48,822 nt of DNA, taken from contig NZ_BMYD01000001.1 in assembly GCF_014652095.1 (NCBI RefSeq), positions 300,633 through 349,454 of the forward strand. Reading direction: 5' to 3'. Source of the DNA: Cognatilysobacter bugurensis (GTDB taxonomy: Bacteria > Pseudomonadota > Gammaproteobacteria > Xanthomonadales > Xanthomonadaceae). The notes below the pieces were generated by a model. The model was not told where the DNA came from. It ran no database searches and saw only the letters and a program-made list of their open reading frames with translations. The number at the start of each line of letters is the position of its first letter. Within the stretch, counting starts at the first letter, position 1. Both the position numbers and the translations under genes were made by a program. This document shows positions 33,266 to 42,230 of this stretch, piece by piece.

Positions 33266-35347
33266 TTACGGCGCGACCGTCGTCTTCGCGGTGACCACCG
33301 TGCTGTCGAGCGTGTAGTTCGCGAGCACCGTCGCGTAGCCCTTGACGAGGTACTTGTACGTGCCCGGCTTGGCGACTGCGAACTCCAGCACTTCCGGGTT
33401 GTTCAGCGTGGCGCCGGACGCAACCTCGTTGCCGTCGGGATCGACGAGCGAGAAGTCGATGTCGACGCCGCCGTCCCAGCCGATGACGGCCTTGACCGTG
33501 ATCGCGTCTGCACCCACCTCGAACGCGAACTCGTCGATCTCGAGGTTCTCGGCCGACGGGCCCATCGTGCCGGTGAAGCGCGTGGTGGTTTCGCTGAGCA
33601 CGGTGTTCGTCGAGTACAGCTGGCCCTCGGTCAGGCTGCCGTCGAAGTACACGTTGCCCTGCACGCCGCGGATCTCGACGTGGTGCAGGCCGCTGCCGAG
33701 CCCGGTGATCGGGAAGCTGTTCCGGTCGTCCTCGGTCGTGCTGTAGAAGCTGATGCGGCCCACGTTCTTGCCGTCGACATAGACATCGGCCAGTCCGCCG
33801 CGCGGGTCGCGCGGATACAGGATCTGCGCCGCGCTCCCTTCGAATGCGAGCTTCACGCGCGGTACCGACTTCTTGCTGACCTTCGCCGTCTTGTAGCTGC
33901 CGCCGACGGTGCCTTCGTCTGCAACGCTCGACCAGGTGCCGCTGTACGACAGCAGCGAATGCGAGTCCGCCGCGATGACCCAGCGGCCCTTGCTCGACCA
34001 CTTTGTGATGCCCTTGAGGAACTCACTGCGCTGGCCCTGCGTCTTCGACGCGAGATCGACCGCCGCGAGCACATCGATGTAGCCGCCGCCGACGACGTGG
34101 TACGGGTAGTTCATCGGCGACGCGGTCTGCATCAGGATGGTTTCGATCTGGTCGGGCGACAGATCGGGGTTGGCTTCGAGCAACACCGCCGCGGCGCCCG
34201 CGACGAACGGCGTCGCCATGCTCGTGCCGCTGAGCGTGTGGTAGTACTGCGTGTAGGTGGGATTGTTGACGTCGGCGATCAGGCCGGTCTGGCCGAGCGC
34301 GGTGTTCGGTGCACGCGTCGAGATGATGCTCGAGCCCGGAGCGACCACGTCGATGTGCTTGTAGAAGTCGCCTTCTACACCGCGGCTCGAGAAGTTCGAG
34401 ATGTCCTTCGCCTTCGTGCCCGAGCCGACATTGATGACCCATGGCACGATCGCATACGGGTTGAGCGTGTTCTCCGCCGGACCGTCGTTACCCGCGGCGA
34501 ACGCCACGATCATGCCCTGGCGGTACGCCTCGTAGCTCGCCTTGTTGATCGGGTTGCTCGGGTCGTAGACGCTGTTCGAGCTGCCCCACGAGTTGGTGAT
34601 GATGTCGATTCCGTACTTCTCGCGGTTCGCGAGCGCGTAGTCGAAGCCCATCAGTGCATACAGGATGCTCAGGCCTTCGCCGGCACCGAGCCCGACGAGC
34701 TTCGCGCCCGGCGCAATGCCGTCATGCGCGCGGGCGCGGCGCGAATCATTGATCGAGGCAGCGCCCGTGCCGCCGACCGTGCCCGCGACGTGCGTGCCGT
34801 GGCCGCTGCTGGTGTCGGAGTTCGGCACGTTCTCGACCCACGCCGAAGCGCCGGCGATGCCGAGGTCGCCGACGAGCTTCACGTTCTGCACGACCTTGGT
34901 GCCCTGCGGCAGGTCCGGGTGCGTTGCGTCAACGCCGGAGTCGAGCACGGCGATCGTGATGCCCTTGCCGCTCAGCCCGATGCCGTCGTGCACCTTGTGA
35001 CCGTTGGTGATTTCACCCGCGTCGTAGTTGAAGTACTTCAACGGCGCATCGAAGTAGATGCTCTCGACGCCGTCCCACTGCGCGACCTCCCGCACCTGCG
35101 AGGAGGTGAGCAGCGCGCCGGCCATCGGCAGCGCCTTCATCGGCAGGATCTGGCTCGTGAGGTTCGCGAGGCGCGACATCTGCGCCTTGTCGCTGAACGT
35201 CACGATGACGCGGTGCGTGGATTGCGTGGCCAGGCGCTGCTCGAGGTCCTTCGAGACCAGCGCATCGGCCTGTGCGGTGAAGGAGACGCCAAGGCCGAGC
35301 GCAATGGCGAGGCCGAGGGCGGAGTGGGTGACGGAGCGACGACGCAT
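33266..35347 (-). CDS. secreted S8 family serine protease (subtilisin-like)
   Basis: A 693-residue preproprotease. The signal peptide (ALGLAIALGLGVSFTAQA) is followed by an inhibitor-like propeptide (THRVIVTFSDKAQM to VESIYFD). The subtilisin domain has D136 (AVLDSGVDATHPDL), H183 (SSGHGTHVAGTVGG), the oxyanion N287 (FAAGNDGP) and S376 (LSGTSMATPFVAGAAAVL). After about residue 430 come extra beta-rich regions ending in a domain with DIDFSLVDPDGNEVASG and GTYKYLVKGYA, resembling a bacterial pre-peptidase C-terminal domain. It should be exported, matured by self-cleavage and act outside the cytosol. The ATG at 35347 has GGAGG upstream; the frame is open further upstream without signal-peptide character. 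It is divergent from uup. Confidence 0.94.
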   Translation of the reverse strand: MRRRSVTHSALGLAIALGLGVSFTAQADALVSKDLEQRLATQSTHRVIVTFSDKAQMSRLANLTSQILPMKALPMAGALLTSSQVREVAQWDGVESIYFDAPLKYFNYDAGEITNGHKVHDGIGLSGKGITIAVLDSGVDATHPDLPQGTKVVQNVKLVGDLGIAGASAWVENVPNSDTSSGHGTHVAGTVGGTGAASINDSRRARAHDGIAPGAKLVGLGAGEGLSILYALMGFDYALANREKYGIDIITNSWGSSNSVYDPSNPINKASYEAYRQGMIVAFAAGNDGPAENTLNPYAIVPWVINVGSGTKAKDISNFSSRGVEGDFYKHIDVVAPGSSIISTRAPNTALGQTGLIADVNNPTYTQYYHTLSGTSMATPFVAGAAAVLLEANPDLSPDQIETILMQTASPMNYPYHVVGGGYIDVLAAVDLASKTQGQRSEFLKGITKWSSKGRWVIAADSHSLLSYSGTWSSVADEGTVGGSYKTAKVSKKSVPRVKLAFEGSAAQILYPRDPRGGLADVYVDGKNVGRISFYSTTEDDRNSFPITGLGSGLHHVEIRGVQGNVYFDGSLTEGQLYSTNTVLSETTTRFTGTMGPSAENLEIDEFAFEVGADAITVKAVIGWDGGVDIDFSLVDPDGNEVASGATLNNPEVLEFAVAKPGTYKYLVKGYATVLANYTLDSTVVTAKTTVAP

Positions 35348-35494
35348 GGGGGCAGCCTCCAGGGGGATGACCCGACTCTCCGCCTCGCCGTCGCGCACGG
35401 CCATCCGGGATTCCGCCCCGTTCGCAAGAGGGAAAACCCTCACGCGCCACGGAATGCGGGCGGGCGCGGGCGCGCGGACCGGTAGAATGCCGGG

Positions 35495-37378
35495 ATGCCC
35501 CTGATCACCCTGCAGAACGTCGACTACAGCGTCGGCGGCCCCTTGTTGCTCGAGAACGTCGAGCTTTCCATCGATAAAGGCGAGCGCATCGCGCTCATCG
35601 GACGCAACGGCGCCGGCAAGTCCACGCTGCTCAAGCTCATCGCGGGTGAGTTGCAGGCCGACGACGGCGAGGTCCGCCGCGAGGGCGGGGTGCGCGTCGC
35701 GAGGCTCGAGCAGGAGGTGCCGATCGGCGCGGGAGGCGCGGTGTGGGACGTGGTAGCGGAGGGCCTCGGCGATCTCGGCCGCTGGCTGGCCGAGTACCAC
35801 CACCTCAGCCATGCTGACGTGTTCGACGGCGACGCACTTGCACGCGTGCAGACGAAGATCGAAGCGGCCGATGGCTGGGCGCTGGACCAGCGTGTGACCG
35901 AGACCCTGACCAAGCTCGAACTCGACGGCGAGGCCGCGTTCTCAGGCCTGTCGGGCGGCATGAAGCGGCGGGTGCTGCTCGCGCGTGCGCTCGTCTCCAC
36001 GCCCGACGTGCTGCTGCTCGACGAGCCGACGAACCACCTCGACATCGAGGCGATCGACTGGCTCGAGGCCTTCCTCAAGGGCTGGACCGGCGCGCTGATC
36101 TTCATCACCCACGACCGTCGCTTCCTGCGCGCGCTCGCCACCCGCATCGTCGAGATCGACCGCGGCCAGGTCACGAGCTGGCCCGGCGACTGGGCCAACT
36201 ATGAACGCCGCCGCGAGGAACGGCTGCACGCGCAGGCGCAGGAGAACGCGCGCTTCGACAAGCTGCTCGCGCAGGAAGAGGTGTGGATCCGGCAGGGCAT
36301 CAAGGCGCGCCGCACGCGCGACGAAGGCCGGGTGCGCCGCCTGGAGGCGATGCGAAATGAGCGAGGCCAGCGACGCGAGCGCGTCGGCAACGTGCGCATG
36401 GAAGTGGCGAACGCCGAAAGTTCGGGCCGCAAGGTCATCGACGTCAAGAACGTCGACTTCGGCTACGGCGGTCGGCCGATCCTGCGCGACTTCTCGACGA
36501 CCATCATGCGCGGGGACCGCATCGGCCTGATTGGACCGAACGGCAGCGGCAAAACCACGCTGCTCAAGCTGCTGCTCGGCGACCTGCAGCCGAAGGCGGG
36601 CGAGGTGCGTATCGGCACGAACCTGCAGGTCGCGTATTTCGACCAGTACCGCGCGACGCTGCGCGAGGACTGGAACGCAATCGAGAACGTTGCCGAAGGG
36701 CGCGAGTCGGTCGAGATCAACGGCAAGCCGAAGCACGTGATCGGCTATCTGCAGGACTTCCTGTTCACGCCCGAGCGAGCGCGCGCGCCGATCACGCGGC
36801 TCTCGGGCGGCGAGCGCAACCGCTTGCTGCTCGCCAAGCTCTTCGCACAGCCGTCGAACCTGCTGGTGATGGACGAACCGACGAACGACCTCGACGTGGA
36901 AACACTCGAGCTGCTCGAGGAATTGCTGGGCGATTACTCCGGCACGCTCCTGCTCGTCAGCCACGATCGAGACTTCATCGACAACGTCGTGACCTCGACG
37001 CTGGTGATGGAAGGCGACGGGCAGGTCGGTGACTACGTGGGCGGCTACTCCGACTGGGTGCGTCAGCGACCGGTCGCGCCGACCCCCGCGGAACGCAAGG
37101 GCGCGACGACTGCGCCCTCGGCTGCCAGCGCGCCGAGCGCCGCGGCGCCATCTGCACCGAAACGCAAGCTGAGCTTCAAGGAGTCACGTGAGCTCGAACA
37201 GCTTCCCGCGCGGATCGAGACGCTGGAGACGCGCATTGCCGCGATGACGGCGGAGATGAACGAGGCGGACTTCTACCGCCGGGACAGCGCGGCCGTTGCG
37301 TCGCACGGCGCGGAACTCGCGCGCGTGCAGGCGGAACTGGACGCCGCCTACGCCCGTTGGACCGAACTCGACGCTTGA
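35495..37378 (+). CDS. uup: ABC-F ATPase Uup
   Basis: A 627-residue soluble protein with two ABC ATPase domains and no membrane segments. Walker A motifs are GRNGAGKST (36-44) and GPNGSGKTT (347-355); signatures are LSGGMKRRVLLARAL and LSGGERNRLLLAKLF; Walker B motifs are LLLDEPTNHLD and LVMDEPTNDLD. The linker with LAQEEVWIRQGIKARRTRDE is typical of Uup, as is the C-terminal coiled coil after residue 545 (KLSFKESRELEQLPARIETL), which binds branched DNA in E. coli Uup. An Ala/Pro-rich stretch precedes that coil. Uup acts in translation and ribosome or replication-intermediate maintenance. The 3' end faces an SDR gene on the other strand. Confidence 0.95.
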   Translation: MPLITLQNVDYSVGGPLLLENVELSIDKGERIALIGRNGAGKSTLLKLIAGELQADDGEVRREGGVRVARLEQEVPIGAGGAVWDVVAEGLGDLGRWLAEYHHLSHADVFDGDALARVQTKIEAADGWALDQRVTETLTKLELDGEAAFSGLSGGMKRRVLLARALVSTPDVLLLDEPTNHLDIEAIDWLEAFLKGWTGALIFITHDRRFLRALATRIVEIDRGQVTSWPGDWANYERRREERLHAQAQENARFDKLLAQEEVWIRQGIKARRTRDEGRVRRLEAMRNERGQRRERVGNVRMEVANAESSGRKVIDVKNVDFGYGGRPILRDFSTTIMRGDRIGLIGPNGSGKTTLLKLLLGDLQPKAGEVRIGTNLQVAYFDQYRATLREDWNAIENVAEGRESVEINGKPKHVIGYLQDFLFTPERARAPITRLSGGERNRLLLAKLFAQPSNLLVMDEPTNDLDVETLELLEELLGDYSGTLLLVSHDRDFIDNVVTSTLVMEGDGQVGDYVGGYSDWVRQRPVAPTPAERKGATTAPSAASAPSAAAPSAPKRKLSFKESRELEQLPARIETLETRIAAMTAEMNEADFYRRDSAAVASHGAELARVQAELDAAYARWTELDA

Positions 37379-37436
37379 ATCATCGGCGGCGCCGTGGCCG
37401 CGCGTCGCCCACCCCGCGACGCGCGGTCTTTGCCGG

Positions 37437-38228
37437 TCAGCCGATGAACCCGCCACCGTTGACGTGGATGAACTGGCCGGTGACGTAGCTGCTGTCGTCG
37501 CAGGCCAGGTAAACGAACGCGGGTGCGACTTCGCTGGGCTGGCCCGGGCGCTTCATCGGCGTATTGCGGCCGAATTCGCGCTGCTTCTTCTTGTCGAAGG
37601 TCGACGTGATCAGCGGCGTCCAGATCGGGCCGGGCGCGACGCCGTTGACGCGGATGCCGCGGTCCACGACGTTCTTCGCAAGCGAGTACGTGAAACTCTC
37701 GATCGCGCCCTTGGTCGCGGCGTAATCGATCAGATGATCGCTGCCGCGGAACGAGGTCACCGAGCCGGTGTTGATGATCGTGCTGCCGGGCCCGAAGTGT
37801 TCGAGCGCATAGCGGCTCAGGTGGAAGAACGGGAACACGTTGTTCTCGAACGTCGTCCGCAACTGCGCTGCGGTGATGTCCTCGAGCTTCGCCTGTTCCG
37901 TGTGGTCCGCTAGGTTGTTGACGAGCACGTCGAGGCGCCCGAGCGTTTTCACCGTGCGGGCCACCGCGTTCTTGCAGAACGCCTGTCGACGCGCATCGCC
38001 GCGAATCAGCAGGCAGCGCTGGCCCTCCGCCTCCACCATGGCCTGGGTATCGCGCGCGTCGTCGTCCTCGTCGAGATAGAGGACGGCGACGTCGGCGCCC
38101 TCGCGCGCGAAGTGCACGGCAACGGCGCGGCCGATGCCGCTGTCGCCACCGGTGATCAGCGCGGCCCGGCCCTCGAGCTTGCCGCTGCCGCGATAGCTAT
38201 CGCGGATCGTCTCCGGCTTACGCGTCAT
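37437..38228 (-). CDS. SDR family oxidoreductase (general stress YghA/YdaD type)
   Basis: A 263-residue short-chain dehydrogenase. The nucleotide motif is TGGDSGIG (26-33), the catalytic residues are S156, Y169 and K173 (GSVTSFRGSDHLIDYAATKG), and VNNLADHTEQ replaces the usual NNAG. The N-terminal DSYRGSGKLEGRAALITGGD and C-terminal YVTGQFIHVNGGGFIG, with FPFFHLSRYALEHF in between, fit the YghA/YdaD stress subgroup, which carries an N-terminal extension before the Rossmann fold. The substrate is unknown. The start was placed at the ATG at 38228; the frame is open upstream, and no strong ribosome site is seen. It is divergent from thpR and convergent with uup. Confidence 0.88.
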   Translation of the reverse strand: MTRKPETIRDSYRGSGKLEGRAALITGGDSGIGRAVAVHFAREGADVAVLYLDEDDDARDTQAMVEAEGQRCLLIRGDARRQAFCKNAVARTVKTLGRLDVLVNNLADHTEQAKLEDITAAQLRTTFENNVFPFFHLSRYALEHFGPGSTIINTGSVTSFRGSDHLIDYAATKGAIESFTYSLAKNVVDRGIRVNGVAPGPIWTPLITSTFDKKKQREFGRNTPMKRPGQPSEVAPAFVYLACDDSSYVTGQFIHVNGGGFIG

Positions 38229-38398
38229 GGAGCGCTGATGCCCGGGGGAAATGCCACGTTTCGCGCGCTTTGCGGCCACAGAGTGTGTCCCTTGGTGAGA
38301 AGCGACGATGGTGGTCAGGGCCCTGTCGCAGAGCGATGAAGGCACGGGCGGCCGCCACGTCCACGCGTCATCGGCAGAGGCGCTGACATGCTGCCCCG

Positions 38399-38923
38399 AT
38401 GGACGACTCAAGCCATCGTCGACTGTTCTTTGCGCTGTGGCCCGACGCTGCCGTGCGGACGCGCATCGACGCTGCGACCGAGTCTCTTGCAGCGGCGCCC
38501 GGAGCACGGCGCGTGAGGGCAGAGCGCTTGCATCTCACCCTGCATTTTCTCGGCGATGTCCCGGACGGTGCGTGCAATGGAGTGCGCGACGCCGGCGCGG
38601 CCGTTGCCGCGGATCGGTTCGATCTCGTGCTCGATCGCGCCGGCGGCTTCGCGCGCGCCCGGGTGGCCTGGCTGGGGTGTTCGCACACACCTGCCGCGCT
38701 CATCGACCTCCACGCTCAACTGGGCGCGGCGCTCCGCGAGCGGGGTTTCGCGGTCGAGTCGCGTCCGTTTGCGCCGCACGTGACGGTGCGGCGCGATGTG
38801 CGCCGTCCCACGGCGGACGCATCGATCGAACCGATCGACTGGCCGGTGGACGCGTTTGTGCTGATCGAAAGCCGCAAGGGCTGCGGCTACGTCGAAATCG
38901 GGCGCTGGCCGCTGCGCGGCTGA
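38399..38923 (+). CDS. thpR: RNA 2',3'-cyclic phosphodiesterase (2H family)
   Basis: A 174-residue 2H phosphoesterase. The two HxTx motifs are H45-L-T47 in AERLHLTLHFLGDV and H127-V-T129 in RPFAPHVTVRRDV; the N-terminus RRLFFALWPDAAVRTRI is typical of the family. The enzyme hydrolyses 2',3'-cyclic phosphate ends of RNA to 2'-phosphates, and the E. coli protein can also join tRNA halves in vitro. Length and motifs are complete. No clear ribosome site precedes the ATG at 38399. Its 3' end faces the small unknown gene at 38931-39173. Confidence 0.93.
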   Translation: MDDSSHRRLFFALWPDAAVRTRIDAATESLAAAPGARRVRAERLHLTLHFLGDVPDGACNGVRDAGAAVAADRFDLVLDRAGGFARARVAWLGCSHTPAALIDLHAQLGAALRERGFAVESRPFAPHVTVRRDVRRPTADASIEPIDWPVDAFVLIESRKGCGYVEIGRWPLRG

Positions 38924-38930
38924 GCGCCGG

Positions 38931-39173
38931 TCAGTCGCGCAGCGAGACCGAGGTGGTCGTATCGAGGCGGCCGTCGGAACGCAGGACGGCGGTGCGACGG
39001 TCGCGGGCGGCGAGCACGGTGACCGGCAGCTGCGATGGCCGTTGGCGAACGAACTGCAGGCGCCAGCCATCGCGCTCCAACTGCGCGAGCTGCACGAGCT
39101 GGGAGGTGTTGAGAAGGGCGCGGAAGTCTTTCGTCGACTGCGGGCGGCAACGGCGGCGGTCCTGGATCAGCAT
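38931..39173 (-). CDS. conserved-looking hypothetical protein, 80 residues
   Basis: A short protein I do not recognise. It begins MLIQDRRRCRPQSTKDFRAL, continues LNTSQLVQLAQLERDGWRLQ and FVRQRPSQLPVTVLAARDRR, and ends with RLDTTTSVSLRD. It has a compact predicted pattern: one helix (SQLVQLAQLERDGW), then strands (WRLQFVRQ, VTVLAARD, TAVLRSDG). There is no signal peptide or membrane segment, so it is probably cytosolic. A GAGG sequence lies about 11 bases before the ATG at 39173. The balanced protein composition supports a real gene rather than a chance frame. Function unknown. Confidence 0.65.
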   Translation of the reverse strand: MLIQDRRRCRPQSTKDFRALLNTSQLVQLAQLERDGWRLQFVRQRPSQLPVTVLAARDRRTAVLRSDGRLDTTTSVSLRD

Positions 39174-39338
39174 CGGAGAGCCTCGAACGGATTTGCGGGC
39201 GTGTGATGATTCAAACGTGCAACATCCGCGCGAGCGGACTCCAGCGCGGCGATATTCGCCTGCGGCAGTGATGGAAGCGTGCATGGCCGAGCTTAAGCGT
39301 TCACGGGCTATCGGCGTGACGCGACGCAGGCTCTGAGC

Positions 39339-40190
39339 ATGCACGCGCGCCCTCACGATGACCCGTCCGTAGTGTCCGGTACCCGCCCCCCGATCCGCAT
39401 CGGTTGCGCCGGCTGGTCGATTGCGTCGGCGCATGCCGCGCTGTTCGGCGAGGGCGACAGCATGCTCGCGCGCTACGCGACGCGGTTCGACACGGTCGAA
39501 ATCAACTCCAGTTTCTATCGCCCGCATCGGCGTCAGACCTATGAGCGCTGGGCGGCAACCGTGCCCGAGGACTTCCGCTTCTCCGCGAAATTGCCGCGTG
39601 CAATTACGCACGAGGCGCGGCTGATCGGCGCCGACGACGTCCTCGACCGCTTCCTCGACGAGGTGAGCGGATTAGGCGACCGCCTGGGCGGTGTGCTGGT
39701 GCAGCTGCCGCCCAGCCTCGCGTTCGATGCGCGCATCGTCGAGAACTTCTTCGAGCGACTGCGGGTGCGGACGGACGTCGCGCTCGCCTGCGAGCCGCGG
39801 CACCGCAGCTGGTTCGTGCCGGAGCTCGACGCGCTCTGGGAGCGCTTTGACGTGGCGCGCGTCGCCGCCGACCCGGCGCGCGTCGAAGGGGCGGGGGAGG
39901 TCGCTGGGCACGGCGGCTGGCATTACTGGCGATGGCATGGATCGCCGAAGATCTACTACAGCGCATACGACGACGCGGCCCTGCGTACGCTTGCAGACGA
40001 CCTGCTCGTACGTGCCCGGCCCGGGCGCGAGGCGTGGTGCATCCTCGACAACACGGCCGCTGGCCACGCGACCAGCGACGCCGCCACGATGCAGGCGCTG
40101 TGCGGCGTGGAGCCGACCGGTGCGTACGACACACCGGCCGCACGGCGGCCGCGCGCATCGCCGCCGACCCAGGCGCACCTCGGCTTCTGA
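39339..40190 (+). CDS. DUF72 family protein (TIM-barrel type)
   Basis: A 283-residue protein matching DUF72 (PF01904, YecE-like). Motifs are IRIGCAGWSIASAHAALF, RYATRFDTVEINSSFYRPHR, RQTYERWAATVPEDFRFSAK, LPRAITHEARL, GDRLGGVLVQLPPSLAFDAR, VALACEPRHRSWF, RWHGSPKIYYSAYDDAAL and CILDNTAAGHATSDAATMQAL. The fold resembles TIM-barrel endonuclease IV-type proteins, but the function is unknown. The start at 39339 places about 17 extra residues before the conserved barrel; no ribosome site is obvious. It is divergent from the 80-residue gene. Confidence 0.87.
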   Translation: MHARPHDDPSVVSGTRPPIRIGCAGWSIASAHAALFGEGDSMLARYATRFDTVEINSSFYRPHRRQTYERWAATVPEDFRFSAKLPRAITHEARLIGADDVLDRFLDEVSGLGDRLGGVLVQLPPSLAFDARIVENFFERLRVRTDVALACEPRHRSWFVPELDALWERFDVARVAADPARVEGAGEVAGHGGWHYWRWHGSPKIYYSAYDDAALRTLADDLLVRARPGREAWCILDNTAAGHATSDAATMQALCGVEPTGAYDTPAARRPRASPPTQAHLGF

Positions 40191-40219
40191 GGCAGCGCCG
40201 GGTCAGGCGGCCGTGTGAT

Positions 40220-42028
40220 TTACCGCGCGGGCGCCTGGTCCGTACGCAGCACCGGATACAGGCCGTAGCGCTCATCCCACGCGGTGTGCCGGCGGTAGAA
40301 GAAGTCGAGCCGTGCGCGTGGGTTCTTCGCGAACTCCGCGTCGTCGCGCAGGCGGGCCTCGAACTCGGACTTCAGCCGCGGATCGCGCGCGAGCATCTCG
40401 CGGGCGACCTCCTCGGCGACGTAGTCCTCCATGTACTCCTTGCGCTCGAACGCGTTGTTGAACCCGCCCCAGGACGCCAGCGAGTCCGGCGCCTGCGGTT
40501 CGAGCAGGGCGACGACAAGCCGCGCAAGCGGCTGCGCGATCGGCACGAAGAGCGCGCCCGTCGCTACGTCGGTCGTCTCCGGCGCCCACGCGCCGGCCAA
40601 CGTGGTGCGCTGCCGGCCCTCGACCGAGCCGCTCGCGAACTCGCTGCCTTCAGCGCGGAACGCCTCCACGCGCGCATCGTCCAGGGGCGCCTTCAGGGTC
40701 TCGAAGCGGACACCGTGCTGCCGGAGCTTGTCGCCCACCCACGCGGCGTGAGCGGCCGGCACGAGGTAGCCCGCGCCGGGCGCGGTCACGGTGCGGCCGG
40801 GCGCGATCTCATCGCGCAGCGGCACCTGCCAGAGCTGCGGCGTGGTTTCGTCGTATCGCGTCATCAGTGCGCCCGACACCTCCGACGGCGTGCGCGAGTA
40901 CGCGTAGCCGCGGAACGGGATGGTGCGGGCCGTGTCGGTCGTCTTGTAGTCGAGCGGCACCGGGTCGCCGCCGAGCTCGCGGGCACGCGCATCGGCGGCG
41001 CGCGTCGCGGCCTGCCACTCGCGCCCGCGGCGCGCCACGCGGTCGAGCGCGGAGACGACGGTGTCGTACGTGGTCTCGACGCGGTGCGAGTAGGGGCGCC
41101 AAGAATGCGTTTCAACGAGCATGCCGAGCCGGTTCCGCAGCGGCATGTAGCCGTGGGAGAAGCGCGGCGGCGCGACGCTGTCCTCGAAGCCGGAAGCCGG
41201 GTTGTCGTTCTCGACGAAAGAGGGGTAGAACGGCAACGGCAATGCGCCTTCCTTCGCGAGGTCGGCGATGACGCCATCGCGGAACGCGCGGCCAACCTTG
41301 CGCAGCTCGGCGTCGCCCGAGTTCAGCGGTTCGACCTGGATCGACACGTCGTGCTCGAACTTCGCGCCGTTCGTGACGTGCAGGTCGACGTAGGCGAGCG
41401 GGTCCCAACGGTCGATCAGCGCGAGCATCGCCTGCATCTCGGGCGTGTCGGCCTTGGCGTAGTCGCGGTTGAGGTTGTGATTCTGCGCGGTGGTGCGCCA
41501 GCCCATTTCCTCGGGGCCGCGCTGGTTCGGGCGATTCCATGCGCCGAAGCGCTCGTGTCCGTCGACGTTGAAGACCGGCACGAACACGAGCACCTGCGCA
41601 TCAAGCGCGCCCTTCGCCGCGCGGCCCTCGAGCACTTCGCGCAGCGCACGGAAACCTGCGTCCTTGCCGTCGATCTCACCGGCGTGGATGCCGCCCTGCA
41701 CGAGCGTCACCGGCAGCCCGCGTTCGCGCGCGGCCTCGGGTGTAAGTGCGCCAGACGTCGATGCGACGAGCAGCTTCATCGGCCGACCTTCGGGCGTGGT
41801 GCCGAACGTCTCGCAGCGCACGGACTTGGGGTAACGCTGCGCGAACGCATCGCACAGCGCGATCACCTCGTCATAGCGGCCGGTGCGCGCGTAGCCGCTG
41901 CGTTCGGCGACGGTCGTGAGCGCGTCGGCCGACGGCGTTGCCGCAAGGCCGGAGGCCGGAGCGGCCAGCACTGCGAGCGCGGCAGCGATCGTCGTGAGGC
42001 GCGGAAGCGACGGCAGTCGACGCATCAT
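40220..42028 (-). CDS. secreted M14 family zinc carboxypeptidase
   Basis: A 602-residue metallopeptidase with a signal peptide (LTTIAAALAVLAAPASGLAA). The zinc-binding residues are H115 and E118 in LVQGGIHAGEIDGKDAG and H217 in AYVDLHVTNG; NHNLNRDYAKADTPEMQ supplies the substrate-carboxylate arginine. A glutamate acting as base is probable in RLGMLVETHSWRPY. After about residue 340 comes a non-catalytic C-terminal region of beta-rich type. It should release C-terminal residues or process peptides in the periplasm or outside the cell. The start is the first of two tandem ATG codons at 42028. An eight-pair hairpin (GTGCGGCC-CCTT-GGCCGCAC, 42085-42104) lies in the divergent upstream region. Confidence 0.92.
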   Translation of the reverse strand: MMRRLPSLPRLTTIAAALAVLAAPASGLAATPSADALTTVAERSGYARTGRYDEVIALCDAFAQRYPKSVRCETFGTTPEGRPMKLLVASTSGALTPEAARERGLPVTLVQGGIHAGEIDGKDAGFRALREVLEGRAAKGALDAQVLVFVPVFNVDGHERFGAWNRPNQRGPEEMGWRTTAQNHNLNRDYAKADTPEMQAMLALIDRWDPLAYVDLHVTNGAKFEHDVSIQVEPLNSGDAELRKVGRAFRDGVIADLAKEGALPLPFYPSFVENDNPASGFEDSVAPPRFSHGYMPLRNRLGMLVETHSWRPYSHRVETTYDTVVSALDRVARRGREWQAATRAADARARELGGDPVPLDYKTTDTARTIPFRGYAYSRTPSEVSGALMTRYDETTPQLWQVPLRDEIAPGRTVTAPGAGYLVPAAHAAWVGDKLRQHGVRFETLKAPLDDARVEAFRAEGSEFASGSVEGRQRTTLAGAWAPETTDVATGALFVPIAQPLARLVVALLEPQAPDSLASWGGFNNAFERKEYMEDYVAEEVAREMLARDPRLKSEFEARLRDDAEFAKNPRARLDFFYRRHTAWDERYGLYPVLRTDQAPAR

Positions 42029-42084
42029 GGGCGGGTCCGTTCGTAGAAAACCGCGATGGTAACGAAGCCCCGCGCGCGGGCGCC

Positions 42085-42104
42085 GTGCGGCCCCTTGGCC
42101 GCAC
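42085..42104. other. perfect stem-loop in the M14 peptidase / GST-like divergent region
   Basis: GTGCGGCC (42085-42092), a CCTT loop and GGCCGCAC (42097-42104) make a perfect eight-pair hairpin about 57 bases upstream of the M14 peptidase start. There is no T tract on either side. It could be a protein-binding site or a transcript leader structure; nothing further can be said from sequence. Confidence 0.35.
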
Positions 42105-42230
42105 CGATCGCGCAAAGCGCGCGAGTGGGCGAAGTCCGGCGACGCGCGCGCCTGCCGCCGCGGCGCCACGGCGTGCCGGCCGACGCGTGCGCCGCATAAA
42201 CTCGGCGGCTTCCCGCCCCCGGAGTCTGCC

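Noticed and set aside
33209-35485. Open frame antisense to the subtilase gene
   Set aside because: The subtilase has a complete catalytic triad, signal peptide and terminator; the opposite frame is compositional.
39932-42046. Open frame antisense to the M14 peptidase gene
   Set aside because: No domain, no start signal, and the minus strand encodes a complete peptidase.
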